Positions 48,355 to 61,393 are shown, numbered from the stretch's first letter. The stretch: 64,000 nt of DNA from Umbelopsis ramanniana AG (GCF_025399195.1 NW_026252143.1:103457-167456); one strand, 5' to 3'. Notes: generated from the sequence alone by a model not told the origin. Numbers and translations are program-made.

Positions 48355-49277
48355 TTAATGAATGGCGAGGAACCGTGCGTTATCCAACACACTATCAAGA
48401 TTGCCTTCTTGCCACTGGTGCTGTACGAGTTCCAGTTGATGCTCAGCCTTGTCAACCTCCCAGGCTGCAAGCATAAGGTCTTGATTCTTTTTTCGCATGG
48501 TTGAAATGATCGATAATTCTTCAACTTGAAGTTTGCGGCCTTCTTCTTCCTGCCTTCGAATCTATAACAAATAGTCGCAAAGTAGAATATGTGAGATCAT
48601 CAAGATAATTGATATTATCCACAAAGACATTAATCACTAACCTCTTTTTCTTGTAGTGGAGCAATTAAGATTCTTGTCCGGGGATGAGGAGAAGCAATTG
48701 GTGGTGGTGCGGGATAAGGTCCAGGCGAATTAGGGCGACTGTGGTGGTGATGAGAAAGCGGTGGTGGAGGTGGAGGTGGGCCCGATGGTCCTCGTAGAGA
48801 AGGCGGTAATTCATTGATAGGAGAAGACACCATAGGAGGTCCACTGGGAGCTACATACTGCCGATGTGAGGACATGGGTGGAATCGAACTGCTAGGTGGT
48901 GGTCTTCGAGTATATGGTGAGCCGCTGCTGGAACGATAGGGTGAGTGGTAGGGTGGTGGAGGATAGTGAGATCGCTCTCGGTACGGCGGCGGTGATCGAT
49001 AAGAAGGATGCGGTGGAGGAGACCGAGATCTGTATCTGCTACGCATATGGGGTGGTGGGGGTGGAGAGTGATCACGGAAGGGTCGGCCAGACTCACTTGG
49101 TCGTCGTGGCGGTGATCGCATGTACGGTGGATAATGTCGGCCGCCATCTCGATCTCTGTAGTCTGGCTCTCGGTAGCCATCGTGTGATCGATGTAAATCG
49201 TCTCTAGGTCGACTATGGTAACCTTTGTATCGGTCGTCATAGCTGTCTCTTCCAGAATAAGGGGGATATCGATCCAT
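48355..49277 (-). CDS. Pro/Arg/Tyr-rich low-complexity protein with C-terminal coiled coil
   Basis: The first exon (49277-48632 approximately) encodes a 215-residue disordered region rich in RD/RS, YPPP and PPPP, e.g. YRSRSPPPHPSYRSPPPYRE and a PPPPPPP run, resembling nuclear RNA-processing proteins. It ends in LIAPLQEKE. The second exon adds IRRQEEEGRKLQVEELSIIS and DKAEHQLELVQHQWQEGNLD, a coiled coil, and stops at 48355. I do not recognise a specific family. A role in RNA metabolism or condensates is inference from composition. Confidence 0.68.
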
Positions 49278-49515
49278 GATTTTTGACTGGGTACGATTCG
49301 AACTTGGATAAGTCTGCTACTGTGGAAAGCTCGGCCATCTTTTTCCAAGGCTCAAGTGGTCACATGATATGTAAGAAATTTGATTTCTTTCCTGTAAAAT
49401 CGACAAGTGTTACAATTGAGTACAATCGATGGATGGAGTTGCGCTACGTTCGACAACCGCTTATTTTTTTGCTCTCAATGGTCCCTCTTTTATTTAACCT
49501 CTCTTTCACTTTGGT

Positions 49516-50680
49516 ATGTCTGTTCAACGCAGACAGTCGGCCTTGGATAAACCGGCTTCTCGTCGCCACAGTGATAAACCATCGGCTAAGAAAAAGAGCT
49601 CACCTAGTCTGATTGCGTTGGTGGTTCTATTTTATTTTGTCATCTCGTTATCAGTCGTATTCTTGAACAAGATTATTCTTAGTTCAGCAAAGTATAATTT
49701 TCCTTACCCTTTGTTCGTCACTTGGTTTCAACTGTTGGTAGCCTTGGTCCTTTTGATTGTATTTTCCGAACTTGGAAAATGGTAAGTTCCCCAAAAAATA
49801 AATAAGCTACAATACACTGAAAACATCCTTGTAGTAGTAACAAACGTTGTCCTTACAGGAACCCATCCATCAGCCTTATACCACCTTACGAATTTGACCC
49901 AGCTATAGCTATCAAAATTGCCCCACTCACAGTGATTTATGTGCTTATGTTGGTATTCAACAATCTGTGTCTGAAATACGTGGAGGTTACTTTTTACCAA
50001 GTGGCTCGGTCCCTATCCATCAATTTCACTATACTTTTTACATATGTCATCTTGGGACAAAAAACATCCCACTCAGCTCTGCTGGCTTGCCTGATAGTCT
50101 TTTTGGGCTTTGCCATTGGTTCGCTAGGCGAGATCAACTTTTCCTGGAGTGGTATCATCTACGGTGTCGGATCATCCGCTTTTGTTGCTTTATACGGCAT
50201 CTACGTGAAGAAAAGTCTACCCATTGTCGTACATAACGAGTACAAGTTATTGCATTATAATACCACGATGGCCATTTTATTGTTGGGGTCCATCTTGTTG
50301 TGTTCAAACGAAGTGGGTGCGATTTGGCAGAATTTGGCAGCATACAATAGTACCAAGTTTTGGACTCTCATGGTGTTGACGGGAATCACTGGCTTTGGCA
50401 TTAATATCAGTGTTTTCCTTCAAGTCAAGTTTACTTCTCCCTTGACGAATACTATATCAGGAACAGCGAAGAGCTGTCTTCAGACCTTGCTGGCCACATT
50501 AATCTTTCAAAACACAATCACCACCACCGTAAGGATATAATGCATGTTTACACAACCTCAACACACAGGGTTACTCATGATAATTTGATTGCCTACTAGA
50601 ACGCTATTGGGATCTTCTTGGCCATATTTGGATCCAGTTACTACAGCTACATTCGATATCGTGAAATGATATCGAAATGA
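49516..50680 (+). CDS. GDP-fucose transporter of the SLC35C1 type
   Basis: This Golgi antiporter exchanges GDP-fucose for GMP to feed fucosylation. Exons 49516-49781, 49859-50528 and 50600-50680 give 338 residues, about the family size. TM1 reads LIALVVLFYFVISLSVVFLN and is followed by YPLFVTWFQLLVALVLL. Diagnostic blocks are LVFNNLCLKYVEVTFYQVAR, the SLSINFTILFTY segment, LGEINFSWSGIIYGVGSSAF, and SPLTNTISGTAKSCLQTLLA. The C-terminus ends in a basic IRYREMISK tail. Zygomycete walls contain fucose, which fits. The gene is divergent to the Pro/Arg-rich gene with a gap of about 240 bp. Confidence 0.92.
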
Positions 50681-50942
50681 TCAAACGCACCAGATTTTGT
50701 GCCATTACAAAATGCAATTTGAATAACGAACATTTGTGTTGTTCACTAAAGAGCAACAACACCAACCACTCATCGTCAAAGTCAACTTCAGTATTAAAGC
50801 TTAATTTTGACATACCGGAACATGCTTTTTTAATGATTTACTGGTTCAATGGTATGAAGACTATGCCGGCAGACGCAAAAAGGACTGATTTTGATCACAA
50901 TATCGATAGCTTGTCTTGCATGTACATCAAAGAATGATGTGC

Positions 50943-53900
50943 TCAAGACAGGTCCATAAGGTCACCGCGATTTTCCTTAGCATCGTTATCGTTCCATATG
51001 TTATTATACTCTTCAGCATAAGGACCATTCTTGATCTCGTTTTCAAATTGTACGAATCTGGCTGATGGTGCTGCCAAAAAAAAAAAAAAACTCATTATTT
51101 GATGACTTATAGAGAGCTAGGTATACTTAAGAAAGCAGCTTACCGGCATCAGCCAATTTAGAAAGGGCAGCGACAGCTCGCAAAGCCGATCGGACAAGTT
51201 CTTGATTCTTTTCAACTTCTTGCTTAACAGCGTTGCCTTTGACTTTGAAATCTATGGTTGCCTTCAAGGGACCAATCATGTCATCTATTTCTGGATGCCA
51301 AAGCGTTGGATTAGCATCTTTTGTTCAAGTGTCTTTCAAGGAGGAAAGAAAAGAAGCACTTACTTTGATCTACGGCAGTTGGTGCTACATGCGCCAGGCG
51401 AATGATCATCAAGTGAGCAAGGACCTTGATCTCATGTTGGTCTTCAAGACCTGCTCTCACTCGGTCCAAGAAAGCATAGACGTCTACTTTGTCGAGACAT
51501 GTTTCTAACAAGGTGTACATGCATTCAAAGGCAGACTATACAACATCATGAGCAAAATTTCTTAACCTCAATAGTTTAACACTGGCAATGTAACTCACTT
51601 TTCGTATTTCCAAACCATCGTCGACCTTGTGCTTAAACGGACCCATCTCTACCAAATGAATTAGCTCGTTCTGAATGCGGGAGTAATGTGATGGTCAGTT
51701 GTATGTACAGTTGATCGAATCAACTCAATGCAACGCTTACCTTCACCATGGTTTCTTGATACAAGAGCGGCAACAGAGTGTTTAGAACGTTTCTGATCAA
51801 ATAGGGTTTGTTATGAGCAGCTGAGTTAAGCGTGGATAGAGAGAGTCTGCGAACATTCTGCAAGTGAAAAAAGTCAGTATTTCTCATTGTACGGTGAAAA
51901 TATATTCACTAAATCACATACTAGATCTTCATCCTTGATGAGTGATAAGAACTCGACAATGATAGGATTCAACAGTTCATCGTAGTGCTGAGCCTGATCA
52001 ATAAAAGTGTACTTGATAGCTGTCACTACAGTTCCACGAATATGTGCAGATGGGGAATTGAGTCGATTCTATGTCATGCCATGTTTAGTGTCGAGTAGAA
52101 GGTAAAATGTAGACGAATCATTAAGTTTTACCTTCAGATCGGGTAAAAACTTGTAAGGATCTGTCAAGGTCAGTTTTCCAAGGCATTCGGCGACAACATT
52201 GCGCGTTCCTTCCTCGCCTTCACTCTCACAGTTTTCAAAGAGGAGTATCCAGATCTTCTCTGATTCATTGGCGAGACCAGCCCCACCCTCTTGATGAGTG
52301 TACCGAGTGATGATCTCTTTGAGGGCGTGCAACAAAAGATATTTCTTCTTTGGTTGCTCAGTGATCTCCGCTACAATTCTAGGAATGTACTGTGCAACAT
52401 TACCGATACTTATGTTACCTGTAAAGAAGCATGAGCGACAGCCTCTTGCTACAATAAAGCATATTTAAGAATTACATACCCAATGCAAATGCTGCTGCAG
52501 ATTTGACTTCCTCCGATTGTGCTCCAAAAAGATCTAACACAGTGTTGTATATATCTGGTCGTGAACTCAAGTCACTAAAGACAGAGTTACTATCTTGCGG
52601 TCGCAAATCAGGTCTCTCGAAAACCATACTTACGCTTTACGGCCAATTTCACCCAGAGTCAACAGTGACAAATATTTGACAGAGTCATTTGTAGAGGGGT
52701 CCTGCATATGAAGAAGTAAATAAAATTATCGGTAAAATTTCACTGTTTATCAGATAACTCATCTCACCTTAACAAAGTTTTCAAATTCATTGATAGTCTT
52801 CTCTCTGTTCTGCTCGTCTGTATTTGTGGCCAGTACGGCGACACATTGTGAGATAGTTGAGCTTGCATGTTTGTTGGAAACAGCTGCAACTCCACCGGCA
52901 GCAACACCTTGCATATTGACTGTAAGAACTGGGTTGATAAGTCGTTGGATCAAACTATCGTAGTCACTTGGGCTCGCTTTGCCGATAGCAGCAAAGAGCT
53001 TTAGTAAACTTGTCAAGGCCGATCCTTGGATTAAAGGCGACTGGACTAGCTGGAATACTGCAGGTAGTATTTCTGCTTTGATGCTCTCTACTGACTGTGG
53101 GTTCGTTTCTAAAATCACAACGGCGTTGGACAAAGCCAACGGCAACAAGTGCAAATCGGCATCGCTGATCAAGGGTTTGAGTTCGGCAAGTATGGTCTGC
53201 ACACTCTGCTGAGAGTATGATTGACCAAATCTATATAAAAAAAAAACAGTTAATTTGAATAAGTAAAAATACATATGGTTCCAGTCTGCTTTCCATACCT
53301 TCTTGTGAGAGTTTCCAAGCAGTAAAGACTTGCAACACGGAGAACACGATTGCTCTTTCGAAGCAGTACTGCCACCTGATCTATGGATGTTAAAGCGGCA
53401 TTTTGCAGCTCCTCTTCGTCTACTACAGGACTTCTTGCCACAATGGTCAAAGTTCGAACACTGATCAAACGCGTGATTTCGTTGCGAAGTCGATCCAACA
53501 ACATTTGGAGAGCAGCCTTTTGATCTTGAAGTTGGTCACCGGCATGAGATAAGAGAACACCTAGACACATGATAGCTCGCTCTTTCACTTCTTGGTCAGC
53601 ATCACTGGTAGATAGCACGCGTGTCGTAATGTTGTAAATCTCGTCTATGTATTGTTGGAACTCTGCTTTGACAGGTGACAATTTGTAGCCAGAGGCAGAT
53701 GTAGGGTCACTGTGAACGGGTCGTAAAACGCCAACAAGCTCGATGCAAACTAAGAAAGCCTCGGAAACAATCTTATAGAATTTGTCAGATACAGCTTGAA
53801 TCACTGCAGGACATAAGCGATCGAGATAGGGGTGAACGCTTTCAGCCGAATGGGTTCGGAAGTAATTGCGCAAGAAGGACAAGGTTTCAATCTTGAGGTT

Positions 53901-56068
53901 AGAGTTGGTTCCAATATGATGACTATCAGGTGAGACCGTCGCTGTCAACGAAGACCTAATAGCAGGTACAAGTGGCTCAAAGTAGTCATCAAGGCCACCT
54001 CGGAGCACAGTTACAAGCTCCTTCAACAATAAGAATCCGGTTTGCCTCGTTTGGGTTGATTTTGAACCAAGTTGACGAGCAAGTGCCTTACTCAAGCTTG
54101 GTACCAAGATACGCAAAAGTTGCTTTGGTCTAAGGAAATAAAAGATGAAAAAACCGTTTCCAAGTGCTCACAATAAAACACAGTGCAAATCATTATATGA
54201 AACTCACCCTTCTTCGGTCTCCATCATCGCAATGTTGGGGTTTGCGCTTGCCGCTCGTGCTGAGAATACATCTATACGCTCGCTTGCAATGTCGAAATCG
54301 AAGATATCCTTCTCCTTGGGAATACCAACATTATCACCACCATACAAAGATGTCTGTCGAAGAAGAACAATGAAAGTTTGAAGGATATCCACTCTAACAG
54401 ATTCCTCTCTTTCCTTGAATCGGCTAATCAATGCAGGCGCAACTGTTTGATATAACTGTGAAAGCAAGTCGTGGCGTGTCTCGATCAAAGCGGCTAAGAC
54501 TTTGGATGCAGATCGGCGCACCTTCCATGAAACGTCATCGTCATCGTCAGAATAATCCCTAAATCCACGCATTTGGTCAAAATACATGATCATTAAGACT
54601 TTCATTCGTGAACTGAGTTCTTACTCAATCTCGTCATCTTCCTCCTCGTCCTCCTCGTCCTCATCGTCTTTCATCTCCTCATCTTCAGACTTTACTATGT
54701 GTGAGACGAATATAATCCAAACATACTCCTACAGGCTGACCAGTTAAACGTACCTCGTCTTCATCAGCTGCATAATTGGGGTCGTACTTAAGATAAGTCA
54801 GAGCCAATTCGATTATTTGATCAACAAAGGGGGTGATCTCGGTAGGACATCTAATGACAAACGACTCTAAAGACTGGAAGCAAATTTCTCGCAATTCATC
54901 ATCAGCGTCTTCGGAAGAAGCATGGGTTATGATGATTGGCAAAAATTGCGGTATATGGGCACCAAGTCTACTTGCGCTGTATCGGCTATAATAAGATTCC
55001 TGTTAGATAGGAAGATTCAAGGTACATAATCCATAAATCATCAAATTACCTTAGAACACCAGTCGTTTGAACAAGCGTCCTCAATCTATCGCTCGAATCC
55101 TGATTCTGGTTGAACTTTTCCAGCAAGAACTCCACAAGTGACTCAAATTGCTGCTCAGAAATATGCGCGACTAGATGACCAATGGTCACTGTGGCTCTCT
55201 TACGTACTGCCGGACGAGGATGACTGAGCAAAGGTAGAAGGACTTTTTGAATTTGCAATTGTTGTTCAGAGGGAATCAGAGTTCCGAAACGACTCAGCAA
55301 CTCTGATAGCGTATCCAAGGAATCCATGTAAACTTCATATGAACCGCCAGGCTATAAACAATGTTAATTTCAGTCAGTACAAAGCACAATGGCATGTATG
55401 GCAAACTTACATTTTCCAGCTGTTGAAGTAGCCTTGGAATGATCCTCTTGCAAACATTACTGGCTCGGTTTGGAGTGATTTCCACAATGACTGTCTTTAA
55501 TCCTATGTAATGCTTTGATGTAAGAACCTGCATTATGATGATTTGTTACTGAACAAAGCCAATGCTCTTACCTATGCTAGCAATACCGCGGAGCTCGTCG
55601 TTCTTCTGCTGCGCGGCGAAATTACTAAGCTGATCAATGACCTCCAACACTTGGGCTTCCTTAATACGTCTGACGAGAGGTCCAAGACTGGATTTGAATG
55701 AAAAAATAACATGAGTACAATGGTTGGTTATAAGATAAATATCATAATGTTCCCATTTGTGGGGACTTTTGCTTAACAAAGATATGCCTTACCATTTGAC
55801 AGCGAGATTCTGGACTTCGCCGTTCTTATCTTCTAGTAGCTTAAGAACAGCTCGAAGGACTTTTTGTTCTGTAGAATCCTCCAAAGAGAAGTTTTCCTTT
55901 TGCAGTTCGTTGGTAAGATCATTCAGCGCCATATACCGAAAATCGGTATCGCTGTTTGACATCTATGTGAAGCAGAGGTTAGTTTTCAGTTCAGACTGAA
56001 TTGATCTACTCTGAGACCCTTACCTTTTCTAACAGACTCGCAACCATATAAGCGCTTGTAGTCGACAT
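50943..56068 (-). CDS. CAND1: CAND1, cullin-associated NEDD8-dissociated protein (HEAT repeat)
   Basis: CAND1 wraps around unneddylated cullin-Rbx1 and exchanges F-box or other substrate receptors of SCF ligases. The N-terminus from 56068 is [20 protein letters not shown] followed by [13 protein letters not shown], the family start. Then come [36 protein letters not shown] and many more HEAT repeats. An acidic insertion (about 54640-54690, [12 protein letters not shown]-type) precedes the [20 protein letters not shown] repeat, as in other CAND1 proteins. The C-terminal half includes [20 protein letters not shown] and [17 protein letters not shown]. It ends GDLMDLS at 50943. More than a dozen short introns interrupt the gene. 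A span of about 5.1 kb fits a product near 1,200 residues. Confidence 0.95.
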
Positions 56069-56528
56069 GGTTGATCGCTGGATGTTTGCAACTCCACTTG
56101 GACGAAACGCGACGACGTCGGCAAAAGCGTTGGCTCGCCCGTGACTGGACTTGCCAATTCTGGCATGATGGTAAGAATCACTACGCTGTTAAACTTGTGC
56201 TTGCTATTTTGCAAGGATCTTTCGCTTCGATACAATGTTCTGCAAGAGAGATGCAAAACTTTGTCATACTTTATCATAATGAGCATCGAACTAAATAACA
56301 TGTCTCTCTAATGACGCTGTCAGAGCTATTCCGCACAAAACCCTCATCCCACCAATCCATAACGTCACACTTTTCCAATGCTACGATAGCACTGATCACC
56401 ATTATTTGAAGGTACAATCAGCCGATAACAGCGGCAGGAATCATCACCATTCCAAGTTGCCCTGTTCTTCAGGCACTACCACGTATGTCGGAGGATTTGT
56501 TTGAACGACCTTGGGACAACCATCCATT
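56069..56528. other. Intergenic, CAND1 promoter side
   Basis: About 460 bp upstream of CAND1 and downstream of a possible microprotein gene. A minus-strand open stretch near 56440-56530 (reading LPKMDGCPKVVQTNPPTYVV) looks protein-like but could not be joined in frame to anything. Confidence 0.4.
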
Positions 56529-56867
56529 TTAGGCAATCTGCCAAATAACATTCAAATAAAGGAAATGCCGCGCTTGAAAGTTCAGCATAACATACCATTC
56601 GGCTGGCGTATTTGCTTGTAAAGTTCCTTTTTTCCCTCTTTTCCAAAGGCACCGTTTTGTCAACCTCGAAATAGCTGCTCAATTCTGGGGAATGGTAAGT
56701 GAATGTTGGAAGAATGCCAGCTGCTGCTGAGGGTGGTGACCTGGAGAAGATAAAACATGCAAAAATAGGCAACGGCTTTCCTATTGCGCGTTGGGCGCAC
56801 GGCCAAGTTGTAAAAAGACCTTCAAAGTAGTTTTCCACTTACTGACATTTCTTTGCTTCCTTGTCAT
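56529..56867 (-). CDS. Possible 54-residue microprotein, tentative exon model
   Basis: Three exons close a frame: 56867-56843, 56726-56596 and 56537-56529. They give MTRKQRNVTAAGILPTFTYH at the start, then SPELSSYFEVDKTVPLEKRE and KRNFTSKYASRMIA. I recognise no family. The middle exon is the most convincing part, a continuous charged and aromatic segment. The acceptor lies in a CAGCAGCAG run and offers in-frame alternatives, and the 9-nt last exon is uncertain. Its start codon is only 15 bp from the divergent RhoGEF start, so the 5' UTRs or coding parts would overlap. Treat as a hypothesis. Confidence 0.27.
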
Positions 56868-56882
56868 TCCGTTTTTGTCAGA

Positions 56883-59579
56883 ATGGGCAAATTCCATTTA
56901 CCCATAAGTCCAGCAACTGTTTCCTCCATACCGAATAAGTCCACTGGTAAATCCACCCGTCAAAAAGAACCCCTTCACTTTCGCGCGGCGACAAATCGAA
57001 TTGCAAAGAAAGCCGGAAATTTTCTAAGCAAATCGCATACCGCCGTAATTTCTTCAGATCCCTCAGACTCGCTATCTAAAAGACTATCAGAGCAGTTTAC
57101 AGCAAACAATTCACCATTGAAACGCGCTTTCTCCTTCAAAAACCGGCCCTTGCTGAGTAAAACTCCGAGTCAAATATCTTTAGTGGATCAAAACCAAATG
57201 CATCGAACGGATGTGGCAACCGCGTCTTCCACTTGGCGTCAGTTACTTGGAGAGGACCACTTGCGTTATTTGAACCTTGATCCTGCTGAGATTCGGTATC
57301 AAGAAGCAGTTCACGAGATTATTGCAACCGAGGCAGATTATGTAAACGATTTGAAGCTAGTGTACAAAGTAAGTCGTTGGTCGCGAAGAAAGTCGATCAC
57401 GTCAGTCAGGCACTAATCGTTCTATTTCCATTCGAAGATATTTATTAAGGAAGCTTTAGAATGGGACGGGCTACCAAAGTCAGTAAGACTTATCTTTTCA
57501 AACGTCTACCAAATCGTAAAGCTGCATCAAGGTCTACTTGAGGTATGGAAAGACGCTGACCATTTGTGTGCTTGGCTGCAGGAATGACTAACACTTGGGT
57601 TGATACAGGAATTAAGAAAGAGACAGAGTGCTCAATATCCAGTTGTGAGGACTATCACTGATAAATATAGACAAGTTGTAAGTGGCAGTCTATCCTTTGC
57701 GGTCAGTGAGATTATTTCTAAATTGCTTTTATTAGATACCCATGTTCCACATCTACGCAGCATATTTGGTAAATTTCGAAAGTGCCATTGAGATCATTAG
57801 AAAAGCACTAGAATCTCGATCCGATATCTTTGGTATATACCTTCGAGTAAGTTACCGTGCTATACATGCGATGATAGATAAGCGAGTTACGTTGACTTAT
57901 TACTGGTACTACAGGAACGCAATGCCCTTCCCGAATGTCGTAGCCTACCTTTGCAAGCTTTCCTGTTAAAGCCGGTCCAAAGAATTACAAAGTACCCGTT
58001 GTTTTTCAGAGTAAGTTTGTTGCGGAGAATGTTTGGGTTGCTGGAATTAATTGTCCTAATGTTTTTCAAAACATGGTCGCCTATAGAGCTTATTGGAATG
58101 TAGACAAACTGGAAGTCCCGATCATCAAGACATTGTTCAGCTACTTCATGAAATTGAAGTGGCTATAACCAGCATTCAAAATGAGCAAGCCAAACATGAA
58201 GAATATCAAAAACTTGAGGATCTAGAGAAGAGAATCATGGGCTTAGAGGTAGGTTCAATACTGAAAGGATTTTGCGTATAATTGAGTGTGGTCTAATGCA
58301 TCCAAACATGGATTAGAAAATACCATCGTTCAAGTTGGCAGAATATGGACGTCGATTGATTGTCGAAGGTTATCTGACTCTTGTAAATGATTCCAGCAGC
58401 GAAGGCGTTTCACCAACGTCAGTCCTATCATTTGGATTCAATGGCAGTGTTGAAAGTTTGAGTACAGTCAGCAGCTTTCGGACATCAACTGCAACAGCCT
58501 CTGATAACTTCCAAAGGCCATTGTTGAAAAGACGAGATAGCTCGTTCAGTATCAGTGGCTCACCAGCAACAAAGGAAGTGTATGCGTTTTTATTCAATGA
58601 TCTCATTCTTTGGACTAAAGTGAAAAGCAAAGTGGTCAAGAGCATCAATGGAGATGCACCCATTCTTGCTGAAAGCTCAACCAAGGCATACTATGGACCA
58701 CATGCCAGTGCTCGACTAAAGCTATGTTCCATGCCCGCCAAAGTGACAAACGTTGTCGAGCACATATCCTCCTATAGTCAAGAAGAAATACATCCATTTT
58801 ATTCCAATAAGGAATCATCCCAAAGCACGTTTTTCGGAGGGTCTTTGAAGTCGCCGGATTTTCAAAAACAACATTCGCAATCAGCAAGTCGACACTCTTT
58901 AAGGCTCGACATGGGATCAAGCCAACCGAAGCTAGAATGCCAGCCACTACAATTCTCCTGCTCGGTTGTTCACAGGAATAATGAGACGCTTACATTCCAG
59001 GCCGCCACAGAGGAAGCGAAGAACTTGTGGTGTATTTCTTTGAACGATGTATTGCGATCTCATGTTCATCGTATCAACGAAACAGCAGATTGGTGGAAAG
59101 AGAGACAGCAGCAGCGAAGTACCGCAATCTTCAATGAAGCAACACTGATGGCGCCTCCTTCTTATCGCCGCTGCGCAAACCAAGAAGGTGTCGAAGTTCA
59201 GGATATCGTCGGCCTTGTAGGCATGCTTTGTCCGACTGGCGAAAGAATGATTCCGATAGCCGACGTCAAAAGGCATGACAACAACCACAGCACAACGCCG
59301 TCACCTATTTCTGGCGGGAGCCGCGATTCATCGGATGAATCTTCCTTGATGGATATGGATACCGACAATGACGCTCACGATGCGCCATCCTCCTTATTCA
59401 GTGATATAGGATCCGATCATGTAGCCCCTTCACCGTTTATGCCTCGAAGTCGTGCGCAAAAGGAATGGCAAAACCGTGCTAATAAATTAGCTATGGGTCT
59501 TCAAGAAGCTGGTTGCGAAGCACCCGGCAAGGTGATACGCATGAAGTTTGGCCAAACCGTGCGACAACGCCTACATTAA
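56883..59579 (+). CDS. Rho guanine nucleotide exchange factor, DH-PH type
   Basis: DH domains catalyse GDP release from Rho GTPases; fungal relatives act in wall-integrity and polarity signalling. I use ATG 56883 (MGKFHLPISPATV); the frame is open further upstream but only from TTG. A Ser/Lys-rich N-terminus of about 135 residues precedes the DH domain: RYQEAVHEIIATEADYVNDL, FIKEALEWDGLPKSVRLIFS, then LPLQAFLLKPVQRITKYPLF, the most conserved DH helix. The PH domain carries KEVYAFLFNDLILWTKVK and, after a Ser-rich insertion, ETLTFQAATEEAKNLWCISL. A C-terminal Asp/Ser-rich region ends at 59579. Several introns lie between 57369 and 58320. Specific GTPase not assignable; no CNH or DEP domain seen. 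Confidence 0.86.
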
Positions 59580-59744
59580 GCAAGGAAACCGATTCTTCAA
59601 CACTGTACAACAACCAAGCGTTTCAATCAGCTTTCTCTCTGTTAAAAATTCCATGTTGCTTTTTGAATTGCTTCTACTGCCATCGCATTTCTTTTTTTTT
59701 TCTTTCGAAATCTTTATTGATACAATCGCTTGGCATCGCTCTAC

Positions 59745-60611
59745 TTAATTTTCGGGTTCTTTTGACATCCTCTCGAACATATTCTTGTAAATTTTCTTCT
59801 CTTTTACTGTCGCAATTTTATCTTTTTCCTTTAGTAGAGCCAACTCGCGCTTAACAGCAGCATCTGCATGTTCGTTAAAAAAAAAAAAAAAAAACAGATG
59901 ATAAATAAATTATATATTTATTCGGAGAACTAGTTCTTCCGCATAACCAACGTACCTCCTGGGTCCGACTTTGCCAATTCCTGCAACTTCTCTTGTGCCA
60001 GTTCAATCTTACCCGTCCTCAGATATGCCTGTGCAATTCTGAAGTTTGCCTTTTTGTTTTGTGGCTCCAATGCGAGTGCCTATAAGAGAAGAACTTAAGC
60101 AAGTGTCTTTTAAAGGATCATATGGTGCTTCCATTTCTCTCACTCTACCTTTTTGCAGTAGTCGATCACCTTTGGCCACTTTTCATCCTTAATCAGACAT
60201 GCTTCAAAATACCTTTCAGTTTTACACCCCATAAGCGTCTCGGATGGTGAGCAACTTACCAGCCAAGTTGCTGTAGCAAGCTGCGGTCTGTTGCTTTATT
60301 TCCAGTTTGACGGGGTCCTCCTTGATAGTTTGTGATCCCATTGCCTCCTGGATGTTATCTGTTCCTAACAAGTACAACAAGGCCTTTTGAAAGTGTGAGC
60401 TAGCATAGGTATAAAGGTATGGCAACAGTAACCGACACGTACCTGGTGGTAATTCGTAAGAGCTGCAGACCGAAAGGGTTACTTGAATGCTAACATTCAA
60501 ACCAAGAAAAAAAGATAGAGCCTTACCTCCTTTTATATCATTACTACTGAATGCCTTATTTCCAGCAGTCTTTAGCTCTATGCCCTTCTTCAGTTTTGCT
60601 TCTAAATCCAT
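59745..60611 (-). CDS. TTC9-like TPR protein
   Basis: The first exon (60611-60527) encodes MDLEAKLKKGIELKTAGNKA. A 20-nt exon (60462-60443) completes KGALTNYHQ and joins to ALLYLLGTDNIQEAMGS. Then come EIKQQTAACYSNLA, a TPR helix pair with KVIDYCKKALALEPQNKKA, and NFRIAQAYLRTGKIELAQEK. The obvious stop after VMRKN (about 59930) is bypassed if a 92-bp intron (59955-59864) is removed. The result, DPGDAAVKRELALLKEKDKI and a KNMFERMSKEPEN end at 59745, matches the C-terminal helix of TTC9 and FKBP-type TPR proteins. No PPIase domain is present. Likely a chaperone-associated adaptor; partner unknown. Confidence 0.8.
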
Positions 60612-61393
60612 TTAATCGTTGCGGGAATGTAAGCTCAAGCCTGAAAGTGTTCAATGGGTTTAATCCCCGCCACAACGCGCAAACGACTGCGATTTGGAAC
60701 TTTCTATTTGCGCTGCAATATGAGCAGCAGTTCCATACACACAACAAACACTAATGAATGTGTACATTTAGTAAAGAAGATTGATTGATACTGCCACTTA
60801 TAATTGCGCCGATGTTGGTTATGGCGCAAAAGAAACAGTGTTCAAATGTATGGCCCGGTTTGCCGCGTTGGTTAATGCTTCATTGGCTATAATAGCAACA
60901 ATATCGTTCACAGACAGATATGACTGTTACAGTTAGTTTCTAACAGTAGAGCGTTCTGCCTGTGAAAATTGCATGAATTCTTTCGGATTCTACTGCTTAA
61001 ACAGCGCGGTCCGACCAATTTATGAGCCGTTTTTTCGACACTACATTTCCCAGCTTGAGCATCGCAACGGATCCACCAATGAGGAAAGGGTAATTTAGGG
61101 TGCCTGAAACCAACAACAGATCATCTAAAACATTTCTTGTCGCCAAGCCGTTACAATGTTATGTTTTCATCTCACTTTCATCGTATTTAATTATGAGCAA
61201 AGCACGGACACGAAACGGTGTGACCTAGGAAAAGTGGGGTGAGTTCGTAGCTTATTCTGCCGATGCCACCGCAAGTATTACGCTCAAACGTTTAAAACAA
61301 AAAAATAATCTAAAGGCCGCTCGTCCGTTAAAAGGACCGCTAACCCTTGAAAACTTTGTATAGTGCCAAGCCCTTTTGCTACAACTTGATTCA
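60612..61393. other. Intergenic, divergent promoters of TTC9-like and desaturase genes
   Basis: About 780 bp between outward-facing start codons. Small frames (60551-60754 and its complement) have no domain. No clear TATA box is seen. Confidence 0.55.

Noticed and set aside
49283-49345. tRNA-like boxes (TGGCCGAG and GTTCGAATC) on the minus strand
   Set aside because: The two boxes are only about 33 nt apart and the ends cannot pair into an acceptor stem, so this is not a tRNA.
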